From assembly GCA_000151295.1 (NCBI GenBank), contig GG745330.1, positions 1,150,089-1,214,088 on the forward strand: 64,000 bases of DNA, written 5' to 3'. This DNA is from Allomyces macrogynus ATCC 38327 (taxonomy: Eukaryota; Blastocladiomycota; Blastocladiomycetes; Blastocladiales; Blastocladiaceae). The notes below the pieces were generated by a model that had not been told where the DNA came from, ran no database searches, and saw only the letters and a list, made by a program, of their open reading frames with translations. Positions 55,702-64,000 of the stretch are shown here, one piece after another; position 1 is the stretch's first letter; each line of letters starts with the position of its first letter. Position numbers and translations under genes: made by a program.

Positions 55702-56149
55702 AGAGTTCGGGGGCGGATAAGCGCATTGGTCTGTAATAGTGTTATCGCTTGTCCAAATGGCATCGTGCGTTCTCCAGCAACCTGATGGCGCGAGCTGTTG
55801 CCTCGGAAAGTTGAATAGTTTGCCGGCGATGACAAGGACGTTTCTTGTTCGCCAAATGCGAGACGCGTCAAGGCTTGGTGCGAGGCGATTTCCTGTGCAT
55901 TGGCGATCGTCGCGGTGGCCACTTTGTCGGCGCCGACGCCACCACCACCCCGCCCCTCGTCTGGCTGCGGCCGCTTCCAGCAAGGGATTGCGCGCCAACG
56001 ACGATCTGTCGAAAAACCATCGACGACGACGCTCTTGGTCAACCAATTCTCCCACCAACCCACACATTCACCACTTCCCCGGCGACCACCGACCTCGACG
56101 GACCCGCCCCTGCGAGCTGCAACCCCATAGACCAATAGACGCTCAAGAA
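55702..56149. other. Intergenic region
   Basis: No supported gene. CA-rich just before the next start codon (56040-56148), probably leader sequence. Confidence 0.35.
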
Positions 56150-57005
56150 ATGCACTTCAACACGTCGAAGAAGGCCCTGATTGTGTTGGCGGCCATGGTC
56201 GCCGCGGCGGTTGCTGCCCCCGCCGCGCCAGTGCTTCCGGATTTCGATGCTGTTGGCCACGCGGCGTCGTCATTCCCGACGAACGCCAAGAACTTGGTTT
56301 CCGCAGATGCCGCGCCTGCCGCGGCGGACGCGCCCGTGTCGGTCCCGACGATTGGTACGTCTCGCTGCCGAAATTGAACGCGTCATTTGGGATGGAAGTG
56401 CTGACATGCTGCTTCGAATCTGTAGCCCCCTCGACCAAGGACGACAAGAAGGACGACAAGAAGGACGCCAAGGGGGCCGCATCGGCCAGCCTTCCAGGCG
56501 CGCAGGCGACGAGTACGCCATGCATTCTACTTCTACCTCGCTCAATTCTATTCCCTCACCATGCCTGATACTTGTCCATCCAGACGCACCCGCGCCCACT
56601 TCGGCCACGACCCCGGCCGCATCCGCCGCTCCCTCGGCGACCCCGTCCGCTGCTGCCGACGCCAACAAGTCCAAGCCCGCTGCCTCGTCGGCCGCGTCGT
56701 CCGCCGCTCCCGCAGCGACCCCGAGCCCCGCCGCTTCTGCTGCCGCGGCCAAGCAGGGTACCGCCGCGCCTGCCGCTGATAACAACGCGACGCCGTCCGG
56801 CACGCAGGATGCGCCGGTGATTGCGATCGAGACAGTGGTGGTGCCCGCGCCTGGCAACGACGGCACGACGACCGAGGCGTCGACCGACGGCAACGTGTCG
56901 AGCGCCGACACACCCGCTGCGGACTCGGGTGCGACGCGCCGCGCGGCAGACGCGTCGGTGTTGGTCGCGGCGGTAGTTGGTGCGGGGCTGTTGATGCTGC
57001 AGTAG
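56150..57005 (+). CDS. Small Ala/Ser/Pro-rich secreted protein with a GPI-anchor-type tail
   Basis: Three exons (56150-56354, 56426-56512, 56584-57005) with GTACGT and GTACGC introns join in phase to 237 residues. A signal peptide is clear: KALIVLAAMVAAAVAAPAAP. The middle exon holds a charged KDDKKDDKKDAKGA block. The long last exon is Ala/Ser/Thr/Pro-rich with several NxT/S sites (DNNATPS, GNVSSAD), ideal for O-glycosylation. The end GATRRAADASVLVAAVVGAG then LLMLQ, a hydrophobic tail right at the stop, is typical of GPI-anchor signals. It is probably a cell-wall or surface glycoprotein. No enzymatic domain is seen. Confidence 0.8.
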
Positions 57006-57506
57006 AGTCGGAATGGCTCAGCTGTCCAGAGCGAAGCGTCGTGGCAACAAGTGACGTGGGTGCGATGCGTTCGTCAATTGCTTTTGACAGTCATTTTTTG
57101 GTTTCTGGTTGTCCATACCGCACGATTGTAATGAATTTTTTTTGCTCCAACAAAGCCGTTTGCGTCTTGGCACCTGCTATCCCTGAATCTGAGCACCGAA
57201 ACGGCACCTGCCCACGGCCGCCGCGGGTCTGTCGGGCGCGACGCGCCGCGCGGCGGACGCGTGGGACCGGGCGCTGGTCGCGGCGATTAGGGTGGGGCTG
57301 TTGCTGCAGCAAAATACAAAGAGTTGCGATGGCGCGACGATTGGCTGCGGTCTTCGCCATTGTCGGTTTTTCTGTTGGCTGTCATATTTTCTCTTTAGCG
57401 CTTCAGTCCTGCCGCACGGCTGTCCGTTCCGTCCAACATCGCCGCTTGCGTCTGTATTTTCCCAAAACCAGTACTTTGTACAAAATAACATCCCAAACCC
57501 GCCAAT
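57006..57506. other. Convergent intergenic region with a decayed gene copy
   Basis: Contains 3' ends of the GPI-type gene (+) and the sphingomyelinase-like gene (-), plus the partial duplicate annotated at 57238-57309. Confidence 0.5.
57238..57309 (+). pseudogene. Partial duplicate of the 3' end of the GPI-type gene
   Basis: This segment matches 56931-57002, the last codons of the upstream GPI-type gene, about 300 nt away. The first 25 nt differ at one position (GCGACGCGCCGCGCGGC then G/A then GACGCGT). The later part matches with small indels (CTGGTCGCGGCGATTAGGG versus TTGGTCGCGGCGGTAGTTGG) and both end in GGGGCTGTTG...CTGCAG. The copy is out of frame and lacks the stop, so it is a dead fragment. 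Confidence 0.8.
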
Positions 57507-59164
57507 CTAAACCTCCACGACCCCGCCCTCCGGTGCCGACGGCGTCACCGGCAGCGCAACCGTCGCAGCGACCCCCATGTGGTCCGACAACTGTACGAAC
57601 TCTGGGTTCTCAGCTTGGCACGGGTCGATATCCACGTCAAACTTCCACGTCGCGGCCGTGGGTTCCGCGACGGGCTCGAGCAAGAGCATGTAATCGAGCC
57701 GCGCACCTTCGCGCTGGAGCACGTCGTACGTCAGCTGGTGCCGACGATGTGTGAGCCATTCCCACGGCACTTGCGTGTAATTATCGCGGTTCTGCGCGGC
57801 GAGCAGGTCCGTGACAACATAGGTGCCGTTGCGCGCAAGCGTCTCGAGCATGGCGCGGTACTCGTGCTGGCCCGTCTGCTTCGAGTTGACGTTGAGGTCG
57901 CCGCAGACGAGGATCAGGTGCTGCGCGAGCGGCGCGTCGTTGGTGTCGTCGTCGTTGGTGAGAGTGACTTTCCCGTTCGTATCGTCTTGAGGTGGTAATG
58001 GTGCAGAATCGGCACCGGGCGCGGCGAGCACGATCTGATCCGAACCACTTGGCACGAGCGCGTCAGGCGCGACCCGCTCGTCCTCCTCGTCCTGTTTCGC
58101 CGCATCCGCGCTCCTCTCCACCCTCTGCGCGCGCGGCGGCACCTCGGCATGGGCGCGGACATGATCGTGCACAAACTCGGCCAGTTCCCGCAACTGCTCG
58201 CTGCGGCACCGCACCGACGCATCCGACTCGAAATCAGGCTCCGTCTCATAACTCGCCTGCAGGTGAGTATTAAACACGTGCAAGTGCAGATCCTGCCGTG
58301 TCGGGTGCACGTGGTGCGAGTAGGACGCGCCCTTCGACGCCAGCTTGTCAACCGTGACCGCCGACGAGTAGGTCAATTTCGCGTGCCGCACAATCGGCCA
58401 CCGCGACAGGACCAGCAGGCCCGAATCGATCAGGTACCCGCCGCGCAGGAACGAGCCGGCGGGACCGCGCACGTGTCCGACGAAACCGAGCGCGGCAGCG
58501 GCGGCTTCAAGTGCGGAAACTCGCGTCGAGTACCCGGCAAATGTCTCTTGCAGGGCAAGCAGGTCGTACCGCGGCAAGACGCGCGCGATGAATTCGGAGA
58601 GACGCTGGTCTTTGCTGTCGCCGTGGTACTACGCAGGCGGGGCGGACGTCAGCGTGCAAGATCAATGCATGGTCGTGTCCGCGCGCGGGGGTTACGTACG
58701 TCCGAGACAAACGGCGGTCGAAGGAAGAAATTATAGGTCATGATGCGCAGCGTCGCGGCACTGACGGGCGGCGACCGCAGCAGGTTCGCGGGGTGGTGCC
58801 CATCGCTCGCGGCGTCGGCTGCGGCCAGGAGCGCTGCGGATCCGGCCACGGGCGCGACCGATGCCTCGACGGCCGACGCGGCGAGCCGGAGCCCGTGCTC
58901 GTGCGTCCATTGCGCAGTGAGCGAAGCTGCGGCTTGCCAGCAGACGGCGACGACCACGACCAGCACGACGGTGCGTGTCGCGGTCCAGCTTGCAGGACGC
59001 GGTGCATTGTGGGCTCCGGCAAGACTACGGCGGCGAGGGCGGGGGTTGCTGACGTTGTCCTTGGCAACCGGGGCGGCGGCCGTAGCGAGATCGTTGCTTG
59101 ACGTGATGGAGTCGGCCGGCGGCAGCGGCGAGCTCGCAGGGTCGTCGAGCGTGAGCGTCGTCAT
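57507..59164 (-). CDS. Neutral sphingomyelinase-like phosphodiesterase with an N-terminal membrane anchor
   Basis: Two minus-strand exons (59164-58700, 58628-57507) with a 71-nt phase-0 intron (GTACGT...GCGTAG) give 528 residues. The N-terminus is Ser/Pro-rich, then has one transmembrane helix (ATRTVVLVVVVAVCWQAAA). The catalytic domain begins RIMTYNFFLRPPFVSD and continues YDLLALQETFAG (metal-binding Glu), VFNTHLQASYE, VCGDLNVNSKQTGQHEYRAM (DxN), RLDYMLLLEP and LSDHMGVAATV (catalytic His). The NFFLRPP start and the DLNVNS..QT..YRAML layout match neutral sphingomyelinases (SMPD3/ISC1 relatives) more than DNA nucleases. A charged, low-complexity insert lies between the THLQA and CGDLN motifs. 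It would hydrolyse sphingomyelin or fungal inositol-phosphosphingolipids to ceramide. Substrate is not provable from sequence. Confidence 0.87.
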
Positions 59165-59758
59165 GGCTGCTGGTTGCGCGCGCTGTCGTAGCGTGCTGGC
59201 GGATACTGGCGGTGTTGAAGAAGGGGTCCAAGGCGAGCTGTGGAGTGAGAGAGAGAGGGGGCGGCCAGTCCGATCGCCGACCGGAACCAGCAGCGGCCCA
59301 TGGACCGTGGCGCGGTCATGCCCACCTGCAGTGAGCTTGGAGACTGGCTCAGGCTGCCTCTCGTTGTTTTTCCTCCATGCCACCACAGCATTTCTGTCCT
59401 TATCAACGACCTGACCGGCACGTCAGGCGGTCGAGAGCTTCAAGTACAAGGAAAAGGAAGCGGTCGTCGCCATGCCCTGCACGGGCACTGGGCAGCCCGC
59501 CCACAACAGGATCAAATCCGTATTATTACACGGCCAGCGGCCTTGGCGCCAGCCGAAACGACCGTGGATCCGGGGGTGGAGACGAAAGTTAGCAGAGCAA
59601 CAAAATGCACGGGAAGAGGGGACGACAAGCCGTGTGCCCTCACCGTGTAAGGGTCGGCCGCCTTTGAACAAGGGCAAGGGCCAGCCAATAAATAAACACG
59701 AACAAAACAAAAATCGAAAACGGGTGGAGAAGCAAGCGGGCGCCGAGCGCTCAACAAT
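59165..59758. other. Intergenic region upstream of the sphingomyelinase-like gene
   Basis: No supported gene. Contains a GA-rich run (59250-59262) and the promoter of the sphingomyelinase-like gene; the Q-rich gene ends at its right side. Confidence 0.35.
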
Positions 59759-59858
59759 TCACTCGTCCTCGTACGTCTTGCGCTTGCGCGACGCCGTGAA
59801 CGACTGTACTTGGAACCCCGCCGGAGGGCGGAACTCGAACGCGGCGGCCGACGACGAC

Positions 59859-59896
<38 letters not shown>

Positions 59897-60266
59897 AGCG
59901 CCAAACTGTGCCGCGTTCTGCTTCTGCTGGCACTGTTGCATCTGCAGTTGCGGGTTCTGCTCGCGCCAGGCGCGCTCCTCCTGCGCCTTCTGGTTGCGCT
60001 CGAGGCCCTCAAGGAATTTCTATCCACGGAGATGGATCCCATCCAAGTTAGTCGATTACTACATGTGGTGGAGTCGACAGGGAGGGGGCAAAGCCGCAAC
60101 GCACCTTGCGCGCGGCCATTGGGCCCGTAATCAGCCCGTTTTGCACGCTGAGGGGCAGTTCCACATATTGCGGCCGCGACCAGTTTTGCTCGAGCGCGAT
60201 TTGCTGCGACTTGGCCTTCTTGCTGGCGGCGCCGGGGGCGGTCGAGGACGTGGGGGTCGGAAACAT
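59759..60266 (-). CDS. Small Gln-rich protein of unknown function
   Basis: Two minus-strand exons (60266-60105, 60019-59759) with an 85-nt phase-0 intron give 140 residues. The N-terminal half has SKKAKSQQIALEQNWSRP then QYVELPLSVQNGLITGPMA. The second exon opens KFLEGLERNQKAQEERAWRE, a charged helix. A pure CAG-encoded tract of 12 Gln follows, then AFEFRPPAGFQVQSFTASRK and RKTYEDE. The KKAK and RKRK patches suggest a nuclear location. No family is recognised. Conservation outside the Q tract is suggested only by its non-repetitive, ordered look. Confidence 0.68.
59861..59896 (+). repeat. (CTG)12 / coding (CAG)12 repeat
   Basis: Twelve perfect CTG units on the plus strand, read as twelve CAG (Gln) codons of the minus-strand small protein. 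The absence of CAA interruptions suggests recent slippage. Confidence 0.93.
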
Positions 60267-61300
60267 GATAGTGGGGACGGCAAGCGGGTGGGCTTGGCGT
60301 TGCTCGGGCAAGAGTTGGAGCGCGAGAGCGGGTCGTTCGTGCGTGTCCTTTTGATTCCTTGCCACATTCGGATGCTGGTTTTTCGGGGGGGGGGTCGGGG
60401 CCCGATTCGGTTTCTATTGTTTTAATTTGGTGAAGTTTTTTGAACAGCCGCTTCGGGGGGGGGGGGGGGGGGGGGGGGCGATCGTGCAGCTGGCGAGTAG
60501 GGTCGCTGTTGGCCCTGGTTGTTTCGTTGGAGAGAGAGAACGCAAGCAACAGCTGGCACCGTGCGGTAGAGGTGCGGTGGGCGGTCAGCCTTCTTTGGTA
60601 TTTTTCTCTTGGTTTCGCCGTGTTTGCGGGCGGTTGACGCTCAAAGAGGCGCACCGCTCTCGAGTCCGAGGAGTAACGTGACTTGCACTTTTGGCTGCTC
60701 GTGACCTGAAGAAAGGCAGAGCCTGAACCTTGTCTCCCTTTGCGACGTCGAGTCCCTCGCAGCGTCGCCAACTCGGCCGACTCTAACACCAAGCACGACG
60801 ATGCACACCACCGCGACCAACGGAACGCCGACATGAACGCATTTATCCAACCCCCACGGCACGCGCTGAGCGCAACGGTCACACATATAAATAGGGCGGG
60901 TCGACACCTTCCCCATCCGCACACGCCGGCGCAGCGTCGTCCCCACGACCCGCCGCGCGTTTCATTGCTTTTGTTGATAACCCGATGGACGGCGACGTCG
61001 ACGACGAAAGCACCAAGGACAGCGAGAGGGGGAAGGGGAGGGGACCGACGCACGCGCAAAGAGAATGAAAAACCAAACCAGACCGACCAAATCCAACCAA
61101 CAAAAAACCGAGCAACGGGGAAACACAACCCATCACGGCAACAAATTCAAATCGAACGGACCGGCAGCACCCCCGACGAGCGCACACAGGCAGGTAAACG
61201 GGAAAGAACCAGGGCAAACGACAGCGACGACGACAAACGACAGCGACGATGGCAATCGACGACGAGACGACAGGCGGCACGAGTTACGAGTTGACCTGGC
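60267..61300. other. Intergenic region with long G runs and a TATA-like element
   Basis: No supported large gene. It holds G10 (60385-60394) and G24 (60455-60478) runs. A TATAAATAG sequence on the plus strand at about 60893-60902 is followed about 90 nt later by a short acidic open frame at 60985 (MDGDVDDESTKDSERGKG, 27 codons). The left part should contain the promoter of the Q-rich gene. Confidence 0.45.
60455..60478 (+). repeat. G24 homopolymer
   Basis: Twenty-four consecutive G bases, the longest homopolymer in the window; lies in the 5' flank of the Q-rich minus-strand gene. Confidence 0.9.
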
Positions 61301-61746
61301 TTACTCGTCCTCCTCCTCGGCGTCCTCGGCCTGGGCAGCGTCGGCCGACTACACAGAGTGGATCACAGCGTGGACGGGTCAGTCGATGACCAAGGTCTCA
61401 CTCACACCACACGCAGGTGGTTGACCGGTGGAGACGGTACCTTGTTGGCCTCGTAGATGGCCAGCTCCGTCTCATAGCGCTTCTTGTCCTGCTCGACCTT
61501 GAGGGCGTAGGGCGCCTTCTCGGCCTCGCCCATGTTGCGCCAGCGCTCGCCGAGAATCTTTGCCACGGTGCCGACCGTCGCGCCCGGGTTCTGCGCCTTG
61601 ACCTGGTCGCGGAACTCGCCCGAGAAGATGAAGAATGCCGTCATCGGGCGCTTGGGCTTGTTGGGGTCCTTCTTGGCGCGCGGCTTCTTCTCAGCCTTCT
61701 CCTTGCGCACGCGCTTGGTCGCGGTCTCGGACTTGGCCTTGGGCAT
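61301..61746 (-). CDS. HMG-box chromatin protein (NHP6/HMGB-like)
   Basis: Two minus-strand exons (61746-61441, 61348-61301) with a 92-nt phase-0 intron (GTACCG...GTGTAG) give 117 residues. A basic N-terminus (KRVRKEKAEKKPRAKKDPNK) runs into a single HMG box: PKRPMTAFFIFSGEFRDQVK, then ERWRNMGEAEKAPYALKVEQ and DKKRYETELAIYE. The short acidic tail SADAAQAEDAEEEDE is on the second exon. This is the layout of NHP6-type proteins with the acidic tail of animal HMGB. It is expected to bend DNA non-specifically and assist chromatin remodellers such as FACT. Confidence 0.95.
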
Positions 61747-62727
61747 GGTGGCGGTAGGTGGGTGGGTGGGGTGGGTGGGGTGGGTGGACTGGTCGGGCGC
61801 GAACGAGGAACACACGAAACCACGAAAGTGAGTCTCTTGTTGATGGTGGGGTGCGTGGATGCTGCGTGGATGCTGGTGTCGGTGGCCAAGTCGAGTCGAT
61901 GCGCTTGGGCTCCGTCCGTCCCAGTTCCGCGAAGAAGCGGAAAATTGGGGAAGGGAGTGGGGAGCGGGTGGAAGGAGGGCAAGGCAACGTCGTCCGCGTC
62001 GCCAGTCGGAGCCGTCGCGCCGCCGTCGCAGTCGGCTTGCCAGGTGTCGCCCACCGAGACCACAGCGTGGGCGGAGTGACGGCGAGCAGCCGGGAGACAA
62101 GCAAAGTGCACGACCAGAGGTCGGCCAGGGCGGTCGTCCGTCACAGTGGAGGCAGGCCCACTGGGACGGCGTTGGCGACGGCGGCGGCGGCGGCGGCGAC
62201 GGGCGGTGACGCACGAAGGGGAGTCGGCAGCATGGGGACGAGGCGCAGCAATGCGGGGACTCGCGGGGGGGAGCCAATGAAGGCGAGGGAGGGACGGGGA
62301 CGACGACGGGGACGGGATCACGGCGGTGCGTGGTGGGCCAGCTCGCGGCCGTGGGCGGTGGTGACTGGGCAAGGCAAGGCAATGGTGGTAACGTACAGTA
62401 GTGTGCTGGCGAGCGGGGGCGGGCAGCAGCAGCAAGGCAAGGCAACGGGCCGTGTCGAGAGGAGCGCTGTAGCAGCGGCCACGGCCAGCCTCTTGTAGGC
62501 TGCGAGGGTCGCCCAACGTTGTTTGCGCAGCACCAACGTTGCTGCGTCGCACCGCTTGAGACCAGAAACACCCGCCTGCCACGCCCCTCGCCCACACGTG
62601 CCCGCGCTCGGCGGTCCTCTCCTCCACTGTTGACCGTGTCCCCCGCCCATCTCCCTGCCCGCCGAACTCATTTCCGCTCGACTGTGCTCACCACACCCCA
62701 CTAAGGTCGCTGCAAACGACGCCCAGC
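61747..62727. promoter_or_regulatory. Divergent promoter region between the HMG-box gene and ALG8
   Basis: A 981-nt gap. Just upstream of the HMG-box start is a repeated GGGTGGGT tract at about 61754-61791 (CCACCC on the minus strand), likely in the HMG-box leader. The remaining open frames are Arg/Pro-rich shadows of GC-rich DNA. Confidence 0.45.
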
Positions 62728-64000
62728 ATGGACCCAGCAGTACGTCCAGCGCACCCTGCCGCGCGCCGGCGCCGGCCGTCGCGCTCGCACCGCCACGACG
62801 ACCCGCAACCACCATCTGCGCAGCCACCGGCATCGACCGACGCACGCCCGACCCACATTCTGGTCGCGCTCTTTGCTGTCGCCACAGCCGTCAAGATGTT
62901 GCTCGTCCCCGGCTAGTGCGTGGTCGTCGCGCGCCACCCGGCTATCGTGTCTGCCGGTCATTGGACCCACCATGGCCTCTTGAACCACCAGTAGGTCCAC
63001 CGACTTTGAGGTGCACCGCAACTGGCTCGCCATCACACACTCGCTTCCGCTCAACCAGTGGTACTACGACGCCACGTCCGAGTGGACCCTCGACTACCCG
63101 CCCTTCTTTGCCTCCTTTGAATGGGTGCTGGCGCAAGTTGCGGCACGCGTCGCCGACCCGGCCATGCTTGTCGTGGCCAACTTGAACTACGCGTCGTGGA
63201 GCACCGTCGTCTTCCAGCGCGTGTCCGTCATGGTCACGGACGGCACGCTCTTGGCCGGCCTGGCCCTCTTCTTTTCGGCGAGTGCCGCACGGGACCGCCC
63301 ATCTGCAGTGGTTCCAGCGGGAATTCTGGTACTGCTCAACGCAGGTCTCTTCGTCGTCGACCACATGCACTTCCAGTATAATGGGTTCATGTTTGGCCTG
63401 CTCTTGATCGCCATGGCCTTGTTTCACCGGGTAAGGACTTTGAGACTGCTGATGCCGATGCGACTGGATTGTGCACGAGATTTTGTGATTGACAATGGAA
63501 TACAATTGGCGCTGGCGCTGTTCAATTGTGTTCTGCTTCCGATCTAGGGCCATCCCTTTTTGGGCGCCTTCGTGTTTGCTGCCCTGCTTAACTTCAAGCA
63601 CATTTACCTCTACGTCGCGCCCGCCGTCTTTGTCTATCTTCTCTCGGGGTTTTGCCTGGAAAATGGTACCGTCGGGTTGATCCGCACCCATTTGTGGACC
63701 TCGTCTCTCACTTATTCGGCATGGGCTGCAGGCAAATGGCATTTCACCCGGTTCGTCACGCTTGGCCTGATTGTCGTGGCCACATTTGCCGTGTCGCTCG
63801 CGCCGTTCCGCGATCAACTCCCGCAGCTCGCGTCGCGCTTGTTCCCGTTCAAGCGCGGCCTGTGCCACGCCTACTGGTCGCCCAATGTGTGGGCTCTCTA
63901 CGCGTTCCTGGACCGCGCGGCCATGACAGGTACGGTGCGATTGAACCCTGCGTGTCGGCAGTCCGGCCAGAATCTCATTCTCGCTGCTCTAGTCCTTCCG
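62728..64000 (+). CDS. ALG8: ALG8 alpha-1,3-glucosyltransferase (5' part, truncated by window end)
   Basis: Exons 62728-62915, 62992-63430, 63548-63929 and 63993 onward are in phase. After a variable Arg/Pro-rich N-terminus, the ER-membrane enzyme pattern is clear: [20 protein letters not shown], then [84 protein letters not shown] and [21 protein letters not shown]. These blocks distinguish ALG8 from ALG6, which it resembles. It adds the second glucose from dolichyl-phosphate glucose to the lipid-linked oligosaccharide in the ER lumen. The first intron (76 nt) splits the Tyr of the YRSTDFE block. The gene continues beyond the right edge; about 340 residues are visible. Confidence 0.95.

Noticed and set aside
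59512..61128. 538-codon minus-strand frame across the Q-rich gene and its flank
   Set aside because: It runs through poly-Ser/Pro translations of the CAG and G runs in a frame different from the spliced Q-rich gene; no domain.
61402..62595. Upstream in-frame extension of the HMG-box protein
   Set aside because: The frame stays open upstream but is Pro/Ser/Arg low complexity. The ATG at 61746 (MPKAKSE) gives the normal NHP6/HMGB start.
1..64000. CRISPR arrays, bacterial operons, ribosome binding sites and tRNA genes
   Set aside because: No regularly spaced direct repeats, Shine-Dalgarno context or tRNA-like cloverleaf was recognised; introns and gene content are eukaryotic. A tRNA scan was not run.

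Overview
This 64 kb window is eukaryotic nuclear DNA from what looks like a high-GC, intron-rich, flagellated (zoosporic) fungus; Blastocladiomycota such as Allomyces or Catenaria would fit, but that is inference. Protein genes are dense and mostly GC-rich. They are broken by many short introns (about 55-150 nt, one of about 326 nt) with GTACGY, GTGCGT, GTATGT, GTTCGT or GTCCGT donors and TAG/CAG acceptors. Fungal traits include a White Collar 2 type regulator (one PAS domain plus a GATA finger), a fungal-style Tim22 and a vezatin-like protein. Candidate ciliary genes (TSNAXIP1-like, TALPID3-like) point to a flagellated stage. Gene models below were assembled by joining exons by eye with GT-AG rules and reading-frame phase.

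Left third (1-21.6 kb): a divergent eEF1A paralogue (+), a proline-rich GATA factor (+), a broken-looking secreted protein gene (+), a WC-2-like photoreceptor partner (-), a TSNAXIP1-like coiled-coil gene (-), beta'-COP of the COPI coat (+) and a full-length ABCC transporter with at least eleven introns (+). Middle: about 21.6-25.0 kb is gene-poor. Its core (about 21.9-24.25 kb) is clearly AT-richer than its surroundings, has no intact recognisable gene, and carries a short GGGATG tandem repeat and a long G run; it looks like an old insertion. Next come a Ser/Pro-rich reading frame joined or adjacent to an NTF2-like domain (+), a PTTG1IP-like PSI-domain membrane protein (-), the AP endonuclease APN2 (+), a large TALPID3-like protein (-), a peroxisomal enoyl-CoA reductase with a C-terminal SKL (+), an unrecognised RRM-like protein (+) and Tim22 (-).

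Right third (40-64 kb): the checkpoint kinase ATR (+), a giant 1858-residue coiled-coil protein with a previously unrecognised internal repeat (-), a vezatin-like membrane protein (+), a small GPI-anchored-type wall glycoprotein (+) followed by a decayed copy of its own 3' end, a neutral-sphingomyelinase-like enzyme (-), a glutamine-rich small protein with a pure CAG tract (-), an HMG-box protein (-), and the 5' part of ALG8 (+), which runs off the right edge.

The genes do not form one pathway. They are mostly housekeeping functions (secretion, DNA damage response, mitochondrial import, peroxisomal lipid metabolism, N-glycosylation) mixed with light-sensing and cilium/cytoskeleton genes. No tRNA, rRNA, CRISPR or complete mobile element was recognised.
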